Below are positions 1 through 13,323 of a DNA stretch of 64,000 nucleotides, piece by piece; the first letter of the stretch is position 1; each line of letters starts with the position of its first letter. The stretch lies in contig NC_049981.1 of the NCBI RefSeq assembly GCF_000003815.2, positions 8,846,377 to 8,910,376 on the forward strand. Reading direction: 5' to 3'. Position numbers and translations under genes: made by a program. A model generated the notes under the pieces. That model saw only the letters and a list, made by a program, of their open reading frames with translations, was not told where the DNA came from and ran no database searches. The stretch is from Branchiostoma floridae. Its lineage: Eukaryota; Chordata; Leptocardii; Amphioxiformes; Branchiostomatidae.

Positions 1-998
1 GATAACGTCACATGGTGACAAATGGATAACATAGCATCAACATAAGCGACAGTTATAGCATAACATGATAATTAGATTCAAGTTAGCCATTACTATAACT
101 AAAACATGGTGATGGCACTTTCAATTTATTGTTGGTTAATGATTCAATTATAGTACTTTGCAACAGCATTGCTTTGTCACCGTTTCCATACATTGTGCCT
201 TGTACAACTGTCAAGCAATAAAACTCTAGATCTTTCGGTCGCTGCCTCAGCTCGGGTATTGAGTAGCTTTACCGACTCACCTTTGTATCCTGAGTTGATA
301 GAGACGAGGGCATAGACACCAATCTTGACTCGCATATATTGAGTATTTATTCTACGTAGGGTTAGTATTACAAACCGCCATTTGTCTGAAAGTCCTGATG
401 TCCCTAACTGATCCTTTGTGTCCGAATACGATGCGTAAGTCCGTGGTGAATCCAACAATGATCAAAGATGAGTCTTGGTCGTAAAAACTGGTATGGCCCA
501 ATACCCAATCTGAGTCCGTTATCCCTTGGTACTCGTATCTTGGAATTCCCTCCAAGCCTAATTCTCCCGAAACTGTCCTCCAGCTCGGGCCTTGAATTGG
601 ATCTTGGGGTTTCTTCCAAGCCTGTTTTCCTGGAGCTGTCTTCCAGGCCTAAGTGTCCTAAGACTCCTGGAAATTCCCTTTCCATGCCTCTGATCCTTCT
701 TCTTCTTCCTTCTTGAAGTTTGTTCGTCTCCAAGCCTAGATTTCCTGGGGTTGATCTCCAGGCCCAATTTTGACCTCCGTCTTTCTTCTGCAATGGCTTC
801 CTTCTGTGCCAAATTCCAGCCGCCCCCGGGCTGGCCTTGCTGGAGTCTCCCGTGGCTACAAAAGCCGGGAAGAAGCTTTGGCGGGAAATAACTTATGCTA
901 ATCTAAAAACTAAAGGCGGCAAATTCAAACTGTAAGTTGGCGATTACACATACGGAGGAAGACAGATTCAATCAACCTTCTGCTTTGAATTCTTCAAG
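1..998. other. Left-edge non-coding stretch with a degenerate short repeat
   Basis: No lectin exon could be placed here. Bases 530-790 hold an irregular array of CCAAGCCT/CCAGGCCT-like units spaced about 30-45 bases. They read on the minus strand as repeated LGLE-like residues but with frame-dependent stops. The stretch is probably non-coding repeat DNA. The remainder shows nothing recognisable. Confidence 0.45.
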
Positions 999-1089
999 TT
1001 GAAGGCAAGTCTAACAAGTCAATTCTGCCCATACAGGCCATCTGGGGAAGCATACTGGATAGGACTGAACAACAGGGCAACAAACCAAG
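999..1089 (+). CDS. Lectin receptor exon 1 in window: middle of CTLD1
   Basis: The frame encodes a helix-like stretch ending in AYWIGLNNRATNQ, the WIGL core of a C-type lectin domain. The acceptor is ...TTCAAG before 999 and the donor is GTACGT at 1090. It starts in phase 0 and ends in phase 1, and joins in frame to the exon at 3375. The preceding CTLD exon with the first cysteines was not found in bases 1-998. Confidence 0.8.
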
Positions 1090-4000
1090 GTACGTGTACC
1101 AGGCCATAGTGTCATTATCTGGCAAGTTATACATATTATTCACTTCGTGAAACGAAGTGTTTGTAGTCAGTGCTGTTTTGATGTCAGGGGGTCGTTTGTC
1201 AGCCTGATAACTAGGGAACGCGTGGATGGATGGTTTTGATATTTGGTATGTGGGTGGGATTAGACATGACAAAAGGATGGCAGGAATTGCGTTACGGCAG
1301 GGCGCTCTAGCGGCGGGTTATGGTACTGCAGCGGAACTTCCGGTTTTGCTATTTTTTGTTTGGGACTTGTTTGGGTGATGATTTGTAAGTGGTAGGTAGC
1401 TGTGTAAAAGCATAGTAAGGTGTGTAAGTTTTGGCCACCTAGGGGTTTCGCAGGGGCGGTGAAAGTATTTTTGTTTTAGGTTTTGAGAAGGGATAATGCA
1501 AGAAGGGGTTGATGGATGTTAATGATTTTAGGTATGCAGACAGCTTACGTAATGATGTACATAATTATATGGTTGTTATGCAAATTAGGAGGTAATTTGC
1601 ATGATACAATAGGTATGTGTAGAATTCTTATATACGGCATGTCTGTGAACAGTCCAGCTACGTAAGATCATGACAGATTGATCTGATTTTTCGTATGTGT
1701 GTAGTTCTTGAGAAGGAGAAGAAACGTACGAGGTGTTTTTTCGTCTAGTGGCTTCTGACGGTTTTGCAGGGGATGTTTGTACTTGAAAAATAGTGTTTAG
1801 TGTGCTAAGTGTGGCGATTTCGCAATAGTGGTTTATATTTTGGAATTACGTCATTCTGCGTGCAGTTGAGCTTGGGCCCCACAGGAAGTGACCCCAAAGG
1901 TCATAGTTGCGCAAAAGAGGACAGCACGACTTATATATATCAGACGATTACAAGACAATGGTATTATAGGGACAGTACATTATACATGATGGGGTGTAAA
2001 TGTTTCCTATAAGATTTAATAATCTGTAGATTAAGGGCAATGAATAAGGGCAATGATGAAGGCGCAAGCCCATATATATTATTTGTACTTTCATGTCTGG
2101 ATTTCCCAGCGATTGATTAAAGGTGGGTCACAAGTGCCAATTAGCATAATCCCGCCATTTGTACTGATATGTGGCGAGAACGTTTGGGCAAGAGACACGT
2201 GGTCATGTCAGAATTTCAATGAGTTCCAAGCCGCAAGCCCAAAATGGAAGTTATACGTTTATGTCTTGTTTTCCCAGCGATGTAATGTAGAGTATATAGG
2301 TCACAAGTGGTAATTAACATAAGCGCGTCATTTGTACTGATATGTCGCGAGAACGATTAGGTGAGAGATACGCACGGGGTCATGTCAAAAGTTCCATGAG
2401 TCACAAGTCGCAAGCCCAGATGGATAGTTATACTTTGATGTCTTGATTTTTCTGCAATTTAATCTAGGGTAGGTCGCAAGTGCTAGTTAGCAGATTCATG
2501 TCAGTTGTACCGATAGCTTATTAAAACGATTGGGTAAGAGACAAGGGGTCATCTGAAAAGTTCCATGAGTTCCAAGTCGCAAGCCCAAAATGGAAGTTAT
2601 ACTTTTATGTACCTGAGGAGGAGCATTCCATGACGACACATGCCATCACATTTTGGAGGTGTTCGCTGGGGAAGTGAAGATCATTTATGTGGATCTCACC
2701 AATGACGGCGTTGATGTGGTCAACGTTATTGTTTTATGTGTTATCTTATTGATATTTTGATGCAACAGTCGATTTTAGCCCAGTCAATATAAGTCTTTAT
2801 CTTTAACTGAAGACCATGAAAGGTATTTTCTTTGTCCATGGAAATGAATGGACAGGGACAGTTTGTGTCATGTGCACAGACAAGAAAGGATGGATGATAG
2901 AATACTTTTAAAATACAGCCTACTGCCTAAATCCTTTTTTTCGGCGCACCTCACCAAACACATCAAAATCCATGTATAATTCCAACAACATAAACACTGT
3001 TAAGCTAGCCAATGACACGTCTACAAATAAACCCTGCACCACCGCACCATCACCCATTTCACGAAGGTTGAGTTCTGCGAACGCTTGTTTCTCTTAAATT
3101 GATTTATAATTACCTGAGCATATAACATTAGAAAGTTTAATACCTCTTAACAAGTCTCGTCTCGCTTGGAAGTAGTGGCTCTTTCATATTTAAAAATTTA
3201 GATTTAGATCTAGGTTTATTGATGATATAGATGGAATCCAAAAATGACGTACATTATGTGTTTTTTGTCGTGTTATGGAACTATTCTGAATCACATATAT
3301 ACAAATTTAAGATTGCAAAATGAAGATGGTCCAACACCATACAACCTTGTTCCGTTTAATGGTAATTTTGCCAGGGTATCAATGGTCGGATGGCACCCCA
3401 GTGGGGTTCACAGACTGGGCGCCAGGAGAACCCAACAATGTGAATGGACTTGAAAACTGTGTGGAGATGTACCAAGAACCAGCAGGAGCAGTGCAATGGA
3501 ATGATGTCAGCTGCTACTCGCTCAGGGACTATGTCTGCAAAATAGCTAAAGGTGTGGTGTTTTGTCAGGAAGTTCGCAAGAAATGGTCAAGAATAACAAT
3601 TGACCTTGCACATAAAAATAAGAAAAGTCCATGTCAAGCGCATATGAGCGGAAGTATAAGCGCATATGAAGTCGTCATATTTCTCATAGCAAATGATTTC
3701 TCAAGAATCACCGTTTCATTGCCGTATTTTATATGCACGTACATCAGTGACATCGATTTGTTTGCACCACTTTACAGGACAATCACCCATCGTGCAGCCG
3801 ACATCTGCAACAGCACCCCCAGGTAAGGTTGCAGAGATACCATTTCGGTAATGCTATTGCGATGTCTACAATTCACAGAATTAGATTCTAAGTTACATTT
3901 ACATGAACCTGATAAGCCTCAATAGCAGATTTTCTTGGCTCTCTTCGCTTATAATATACGTGTTGCTGATGACTGGCCACAAAAAGGCCACGGAAGCCTG

Positions 4001-7000
4001 CTATAGAGGCTAATCCTGATGACATCTAGCAATTTTTGATAGATTTCAGATAGGATATTACATTTCACGTGTTAAGGAGGTTACATCGCATGTCCAAAGA
4101 CAAATGTCATTTAAAGCACAGATTGAAAAGCAAAGGCAATGATGTTTTGTAACGATTTCCTACTTACAGTGGTGACTTGTGAGGACCCAAGCTGGCTGTA
4201 TTTCCAAGATAGTTGTTACCTGTTCGTGGACTACTTCAATGGCCGGTCTTGGGATGGAGCACGACAGGACTGCCGGTCAGCTGGGGGTGACCTGGTCTCA
4301 CTGGGGTCTCCTGAGGAAGCAGGATTTGTCTTCCAACAGGTCAACCTGTATTCCTTATTATATAATACTTTCTTTGCACTTAACTCCAAGTTGACTTGAT
4401 TAGAAAAACTAGCGTTCCACGCACACATACCAAATAAACCAGGTTTGTTATGTAGAATGGTGTCTGTAGACATATGCGTTACTCATTTTATTTTATAAGT
4501 ATATGCTTGGAGTTGGTTTGTAAAATTTCGGCATTAATGATGCAAATTAGGTCCCAATTTACAATTGATCAATATCAAATTGTATCAAGCATTACTTAAG
4601 CTATTGCATGATGATCCTTTGATCCATTCTTGACTTATTCTCTTTCAAAGTCGTCAAATACACCCCTTACTCTCTTTCCTCTTTCTCAGTTACATATGTG
4701 ACAACTTTGAAAGTACTATGATGGAATGCAGTGGATTCATGAACTTTTTCTAATCAATCATGCAAGTTAGCTGTTAATTTGCATAATAAGTATCACATTG
4801 TATAAGTCTTCACTTAGGCTATCTGCATACCAAAAATCATGACGATCCGTCAACACGTTCATATTTTCTCATTAATTATGCAAATGAGGTCGTCATTTGC
4901 ATGATAAATAATATTGCCATTTCTCTCTTTCTCAGCTACATATGTGACAAGTTTTAAAGTCCTATCATGGAATGTAGTGGATTTATAAAATGTCCTCATT
5001 GATTATGCAAATTAGCTGTTGATTTGCATAATTGGTATCTCATTATGTAGGTCTTCACTTACTCTACCTACATACCAAATACATGATGATCCGGCAACAT
5101 GTTCATATTTTCTCATTAATTATGCAAATGAGGTCATCATGTGCATAATTGATATCTATCGACATTTCTCTCCTTCCCAGTTACATATGTGACAAGTTTG
5201 AAAGTCCTATCATGGAATATAGTGGATTTATAAACTTTCCTCAATTATTATGCAAATTAACTGTTGATTCGCATAATTAGTATTTCATTATGTAAGTCAT
5301 CACTCATTCTATGTACATACCAAAAATCATGACGATCTGTCAACACGTTCTAGAGTTATTCTCATCCAAAGTTTGAAAGGAAACCGGCACCTGTAGTTCC
5401 AAAAAAGCCGCTAGGGGCCCCAAACTCACAGCACTTACTCTCTGCCTCGAGGGCTATCTACCACCGACTCAAAAAATCATGACCACAGCATGTCCAGAAC
5501 ACAAGATATAAAAAATTGAGTTTCCGCTGCAGTACCTTAGCAAGCCGCTAGGGAGCCCATTATCGAACTTGACCTCCGTTTTCCCGACCCCTACCCACCT
5601 ACCAAATATTATCAGGATCCATCCAAGGCTTCTCGAGTTATGCTGTTGACACACACACACAGACTAACAGACACACAGACACACAAACACGCCCAAAACA
5701 TAACCTTAGCCATTCTGGCGAAGGTAATGACATCCGCGGCACACATCAATTTTCGGCCATTTCTAACAAACGTTTTCAACTATACTATAAAATTTGTACA
5801 GAGCATCTGCGAAATGAGAAAATCCATGCGGTAAATATCGGAAAACGTATGTCATAAATTGTCAAAGTCGATTCCAATGCCAAAGAAGCTGTGAAAGAAC
5901 AAAAATGAAAAATCTATTGTGTGTTCCGTCATTTGTTCAACCTTCCTGACCACTTAGATTTCATAATTAATGTAACTTTTTGGGCCCGAATGTCTTTTAT
6001 TCATTCTATGCTTAGATTTAAGATGTATGGCAATGAACAGCATGTAATGTACTATTAGAAATTATGCTTGCGTTTTTCTAGTATTTCAAAATGTATCTCT
6101 CACATCATCTGTTTTGCATGAATTTTTCCCACAAGGTCTATAATTATAATTACATTGACTAGCGCACATGTTTGTTAGTGAAAGCTAAGTTCTTAGTTCA
6201 AGTCAAATAATGTTCTATTTCAAAAAATATTCTGTTCACCATGCAATAATCAGGCAGGGAGACAGTTGGTGTATGGAACTCGTGCGTGGATCGGGCTGCG
6301 CGAATATGGTGTGGAAGGGGTGTACAGGTATGACATGCTTATTGATCTTAGCTTAAACCAAATGGCTTTTGATAATCCCGCTCTGTTACAGATCCATTTC
6401 CCTACAACCCTACTTACGTCTTCATGGTGTGATAATGTTCTTCTGAAAACCAGTAAAGATTTCTTGCTTTTTATAGCTGGTCTGACCAGACACCGGTGTC
6501 TTTCTTTAACTGGGGCCAAGGCGAGCCCAATGATCACAATGGAGAGCAGCAGTGTGGAGCGATGTATCTCCACAACGGTAAGCACCGCATTTCTAAAATG
6601 CCTTACATACATAGCACTTACGTCGATGAAGAGTAGACATCCAGGTAATGAGATATGCCCAAAAGCAGTTAACTGGCAACTGGATATTAAATTGATATCC
6701 AGATGCTTGAGTAACTATTTTGTGTGATGTATCGGCACGATGTTTGGCCTGTGTGCGGGACGTCCCTGTGTGCGATGGTCCAAATCGTTTTGTCTGGAAA
6801 TGGTGATTCACTACAAATCACCCGATGGAGGCCTGGCGAATCTCCGTCTCGTACCAGCCACACGGTGATTTACCTCATTCACTCGGACGGAGACCCAGCG
6901 CACCCCGTCTTGCAACAGCCGAAGTAGGGTATGTCACCCGGTATATCCCCGACGGTGAATTCATTACTTCATTTTCCAAATAACAAAAACAGCAATTCCT

Positions 7001-10000
7001 AATCTAATTAACACTGCACGAAAGGCCTCATTTCCAGGATGGAAACTGACTTACACATCCCTGGAAATTATGCATGTCTTTTAAAACCCGGAGGTGTCAT
7101 ACCTGCGAACTAGTCTTGTGCTGCTACTTAACATGTCCTAGAATCTCGCGGAAATACACCAATTTTGTGTACAGGACGTGAAAGGGCTTGAAATACCTTT
7201 ACACATACCCTTGAAACTAACTTAAACAACAGGACATTAGCCGTGTGTCGCATTTTGTGTTTGCGAACATGCATACATTAGCGGTAAGTATTACCTAATT
7301 ATCTTTCCCAGGTCTGCCTAACCCAGTGCACTCCTCATGGAAAGTGGTGTCGAGAGTACTGACCCAACCTACCCACCCACCCCTTTCTGGATTTTGCCCC
7401 CTTCCCCATTTACTCTGCAGTTTCTTGCTCACATTTATTATTCTGTAATAGTGCCATAGATTTATTCATTCTGAAAGAAGACCATTTCTAATAGTGTTTG
7501 TTCGCGTGTTCCTACATTCCCGGTTGTTGAAGTCAAGAGTGACTTCTGTATGTCATAGAATGTCGGCTGGTCTCTTGCTGTCTTCTAGCCTTCGCATGCT
7601 ATGCATGTACGAGTACTTCTTGACGGCAAGGTAGTAACGTTACACTCGTCGCTTCTAGATGAGTGTGGCTTCACTATCCAAACATGAGCACCGTTTAGAT
7701 TTTCCTCAACATTAATACTTACGTCGAAAGCAAAGTCAAATGCCGACTGCAGTATCTACAGTTGCATACTGAAGCTCCTTGATCCATGATGCCATGGGTG
7801 AGACCGGTGCCCAGGTTAGACTATGGCCCGACGGCAGTCCCATTATTATCAGTTGCAGCTGACGTCCTGTGCCGCGATCTTCAGCAGAAACTCTTTGTTG
7901 CTGTGAAATAATGACCAAGATCTATGTTCCAGGATCAGATAACGCACGCTGGTTTCTAGACATACTTTGACAGCCAAAACGCACATCCAGACGCGGACTT
8001 CACAATACCAACTCAACTGAAAAATTAAAAAATTGTGACAGGCGTGTTCATTGGCGCAAATATACAAAAGTCGCGGTCTCCTTTCTCAGCCCTGGAACAC
8101 CCGTGCTTAAGTGGTCATCGTCCAGTGCTGAAGCCGAGTCAGCACTGGACTTCGAGTGCCGAGGTACCTTCAGCACTGGAAACCCTCCTGTCAGCACTAG
8201 AAATCGAGAGCTGAGACTACGAGATATGTCCCTAGCATTTTTCCGACATGTGGAAATGACAACGAATGGCCCGAACGAAGCAAACCAAACCAAACCGCCA
8301 GGGCACCCAGAGTTACTACGGTCGGTGTACGTGCCGACCTTAGGATTTCCAAATAAGTTTTAAAATGGCGGCCCATACAAAGCCCAGCTTCATTAGTCGT
8401 TTTTGGTACCGTTTTTACTGACCTTGATGGTATTTCTGAAATTGGGAATTTCGTTTCTTTTAATTTGTATTTTTCTGTCGGACGATGTCACAGGAAGACA
8501 TATCTATGCCCCCTACACCCCCCATATATATATAGATTTATATATATATATATATATATGGGGTATATTCATTGATGTGCATCTCGAGGTTACATATCAT
8601 GTGCTGAGTATAAAATATATTAGTTTAAATGTAATTTTTTTCTCATTGATTATGCCAATCAAGTCCTACTTTGCATAACTGAGACACCATTACGTCGGGC
8701 TGAAGGAAATACATTGTTTCTTCCTGTAGGCCAGTGGGATGATGACAACTGTGGAATGCAGCACAACTACATCTGCGAGAAGGCAAATGGCACCATGACA
8801 GCAGCGCCCCCTACAGCCCCCTGGTCAGGCAACTGCATGAGGTTAGTGGTGACAAATTCAGGGCTATCACAACAACTGCAGGATCACTTAGGTTTTTCAG
8901 AACAAGAGGAGACTTTCAGCCGGTATTAACACGGAAATCAATATACACAGCTGTTTATTGTTTATTGTTCATTGACTCCTTTAGTTCTTTATAAACTTTT
9001 TAGCTGTTTGTCACTAAGATGCCAAAAGCAATTCATAACCATACATTTCTTCGGCCTTCAATCCAACTGAATAATGGTAAAATAATCTTATTGTTGGGTA
9101 GACTATTCGAGTACACAAGTCTGCATAGCTAAGTCTACATAAGAATGCTAATACCTATTTCCCATAATTACTGCTATTTCAAACTCAATGAAAGTCAATT
9201 TAAACTTTTCAATTTACCATTCCCTTCAAGTGGCTGGTCATCATATGGCAACAAATGTTTCAAAATCTTTGACGAGCAGAAGACGTGGACAGCAGCAAGG
9301 GATGTCTGCAGAGGAGTTGGTCCAGGAATGGACCTGGCTGCGATTGAAAATGAATTTGAGCAAGGTATCATTATAATTATAATAGAATTAATGCTTATTA
9401 TATGAATCATGAACTCTTTTTTCAAAACCCTTGCTGCTTTATTTCTACCAATGTTTTGGTGACCGTTTGTCAGCTTCATCATACCGCAATTCTGACTGGT
9501 TCACATGGTACTGATGATGAATTCGCATCTTATGCTTTCATAAAGCATGCATACTAATGCCTAGGAAACTGCCGTTTTGAAGTGTTAGCTCAGTTCATTG
9601 TAGTAATGCCACTGGAGCTAAGCAACAAAATCGTTTCTTTAATGAAAAAGTTGGCAAAAAGTAATTAAGAACACCAGCTTTATTTCGGATAAAATACTAA
9701 AGTTCCAGTACCCCATATGTTCGCCAAATGATATATTAGTCTTTACAACAGACTTATTCTTAACGTTTCAGGTTGATTATTCAAATAACGTCAGATATAC
9801 TTTGCTTGTATTATGTCAGTTGATAACCTTGTCTAATTCTTCTTCTCGTGTCATCATTACACTCTTCAGCTCCAGTACTCGATGCACGCCCTTCCAAATC
9901 TCCCTTAGTGAATGGTTCGGGCAGTAAGGGACAAACAACAATGTGTTTCATGGCTTGCTACTGTCTGCAGTCACAAGTAGTCTTTCCGTCTGTGCTGAAA

Positions 10001-13000
10001 AACCACTTTCCCATTAGGGTCTTGCATCTACCTGTGCCCGTTTTTAGGCGGTTGAAACTATCATCAGAATATGGAAACATGCCTCCCCGCTCCTGGAGGA
10101 AGAGATTCTTTCGGGATAATAGTGAATTATGAGGAGGCGAGATTACATGACCATCCTCTGAGACTCTGCACTGCTACTAAGTGCTTCAACTGAGTGCAGA
10201 AATGTCTCGATGTCTCTTGTTTCAGATTCTCTCGTTGTTTAAGGTCGTATCCAGTTTTGTGGTGTGCGCTGATCTGCACCACTCTGGGCCGCATACACTG
10301 TAGTAGAAAAACACAGTCTCAGAGCTATGGTTCACACGATACTGGCATTAATTTGTACCCCATTTTGTGTTTGAAAGTTTCGTAAGGATGCTGTTCCTCG
10401 CACACTATCATCGAGTTCAGGATGTTCATGTATGGCAGGGTCCTGTCTAGGGTGACGCCAAGGTAGACTGGCTTGTCAGTGCTATTCAGCCACTTTCCCA
10501 GAATACCCTCAGTTGACGGTCTGCATCCCTATTTTTCCAGGTGGACGACGCTCACTTGTGTTTTGTCAGGGTTTACTTGCAGGGGGTTTGCAGCGTAGTG
10601 TGCGATGAGGAGTGTTCTTTACTTCTTTGAAAGCCCTTCTTTATGAAACAATGCTGAGGTCATCAGCAAGCAGGAATCTCCTAGTATCAAAATGCCCTGA
10701 TTGGTCATGAGTGTAGCTGTTAAAGGCAGCGGAACAGGACGCTTCTACGATTGCTATTCGGATCTACAAAGAACCGTTTGTTTGATAGTAGATTCTGGAT
10801 CAGTTCAGTTAGTCTTACATCCTTCGTTATCCCAAAGAGCTTTTATACTCTCGTGTGGTTCACGGTGTCATATGCTGCAGATAGGTCCACATAGACATCT
10901 CCCGTGACCAGGCCCTTCTTGTAGCCATCCTCGATGTCTTGTGTTAGGTTTAGGAGTTGGCCAGTACAGGACTTTCCGGGTCTGAAGCCTGCCTGCTGAG
11001 AAATGAGAAGCTTATCCACAAATGGTGCAATGCGGTTGAGAAGTGGTCAGTTTTGTATGATATCGGCCTGTACTTCAGTCCAGAGGATCCTGTTGGCGCT
11101 TAGGCTTTGGTTTTTTTTTAAATTCAACATAAAAGCAGACAGGACAAAGTGACACTGCACTCAAGTTAAAAAAACTTATTTTAACAGTGCCACTTAACAT
11201 ACATTTGAATACATGAATACAGATACAACAACGTTAGAAACAATAATTGAACAAACTAATCGACTAACGTCGTGTGTGCCCAAAACACCCCTACCCACCC
11301 CATGTACAAAGTAGACAATTCAATGATGTATAAATGTAGTAAATTCTACACATGAAATATAAGAGTAGGACTAGAAACGCTGAGTAAGATCAATGAACTT
11401 TTGAGTGAATAACATAAGCTTGGAATTGATTTCAGCATTGAATGTAGGCGAACCTCTGAGGACTATAGAAAGTTTCAAATTGTCGGAAATGGTGTCAAAA
11501 TCAAACAGTCAGTTAAATTAGATATATTGTTTAAAAGAACCGTTCTATGTTTATGAAACAAAGGGCAATCAAATGAATAGTGATAAATAGTTTCGGATTG
11601 GCACCCACAGACGCATGATGGGCTTGGAACCAAACCTCGTTTGAAAAGAGAGGGTTTGGTTGAACATGTTGAGCAGCAAATTTGTCTTTATAACTACTTA
11701 AGGTTATTTAAAATTACAAAATGATATATCTAGCACACATATACATGCCCTGTGTGCCGCGCCCGGATATATCCGGGATAGCAAATCCCCCCAAAGTAGC
11801 AGCTTTGCGCGCGTGTAGCGCACAAACCCCGGTAGTTAGGGACTTCGGCCTTGTTCGGGGGTTTCTTTTTGGAGGTCAGCATCCAAGTCTAGCACTGATA
11901 GCATTTAATGAAACTTTGGCAGTTTAAGGGTTAAAGGATTTCTCTCAGCAAAGAAGGCTAGTATGGCATTGTCTCCTCAAATATGTAAATGATTTGCGTA
12001 ATCATTGATCACCTTAGCTATCTTCATACCAAAAATCATGACGATACATCAACCTTTTCAGGAGTTAACCTCTTTTTAAAAAACGAAACGAAATCGGCCC
12101 ATGCAGTTAGGTCTGCAAGGTCATAACTAAAAGGTCATGACGATTGGTTGTCAAGAACAAGAGATCTGAGAACGGAAATTCCTCCTGCAGTACCGCAGAA
12201 CGCCACCATAATCAGATGCCATAATACCGCCACCTGAAATTTCTGAAATTCGATACATAATTTTAAAGACATCTAAAAAGATGCATCACCAGTAATCCTG
12301 AGGTGTATACACTTCAGATTTTACGTGTTCAGGACAATATTGGGAATGCCTCTATAACAATTTGTTATGTTGCATTATGGAATTATGGATGTTGATATTA
12401 ACAACTGGACGAAAGCAATACTTCCTATTGCATAACGAGTTCTCTCTCTTACCTGTCAACAGCTTTTTTGACCACACAGCTGTACGGTATGTCTGGTAAT
12501 CTGTGGATTGGGCTATCTCAACGCTCAGAGCCAGGCCAGTTTCTGTGGACAAGTGGTCATTCAGTCAGCTACACCAACTGGGCAGCTTCAGAGCCGGGGT
12601 ATTGGCTGTACTCAGTGAGTTGATGGCAGTTTTTATATGCACATTTTACATTTGATTATCAGGTATATGTTTTGATCCCTATGGTCTCCTATACAAATAT
12701 TCATGAAAGTTTTTTTTCAGTAGCGTTTGTCGACGAGAACGGCTAGATGGATTGGCTTCACTTCAGATTTGGTGTGTTAGTAGGGTTTGACGAAAGCTGC
12801 AAACGGTTTTTAACGAATAAGAGGTTACCAATTAATGTCTGTTAAGAAAACGTGTAAGGAATGTAACGAAATGCCTTGCTTCTAGGATGACTCTTGTGTG
12901 GAGATGAGAACAGACTACAATGACGTTGGTCTCTGGGATGATGTAAGCTGTGATGCTGTACGGGGATTCATTTGTCAGGGCTTTAAAGGTTTGGATCTAT

Positions 13001-13066
13001 TGTGTTTGTGTTTGTGTGTGTATGTGTATGTGTGTGTGTGTGTGTTTGTTTGTGTGTGTGTATGTA

Positions 13067-13104
<38 letters not shown>

Positions 13105-13243
13105 TGTGTCTTTGTGTGTGTGTGTGTTGGTGTGTGTGTTTGTGTGTGTGTTTGTGTGTGTGTGTGTGATTGTGTTTGTGTGTGTGTTTATTCATATATG
13201 TGTTTGTGTATGTCATTGTTTGTGTTTGTGTGTGTTTATGTGT

Positions 13244-13277
<34 letters not shown>

Positions 13278-13290
13278 TTGTATGTGTGTT

Positions 13291-13323
<33 letters not shown>

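Noticed and set aside
404-812. Minus-strand frames of 84 and 129 residues, Arg/Lys/Glu/Gly-rich
   Set aside because: They overlap in different frames over a degenerate repeat array, and no domain or splice context supports a gene.
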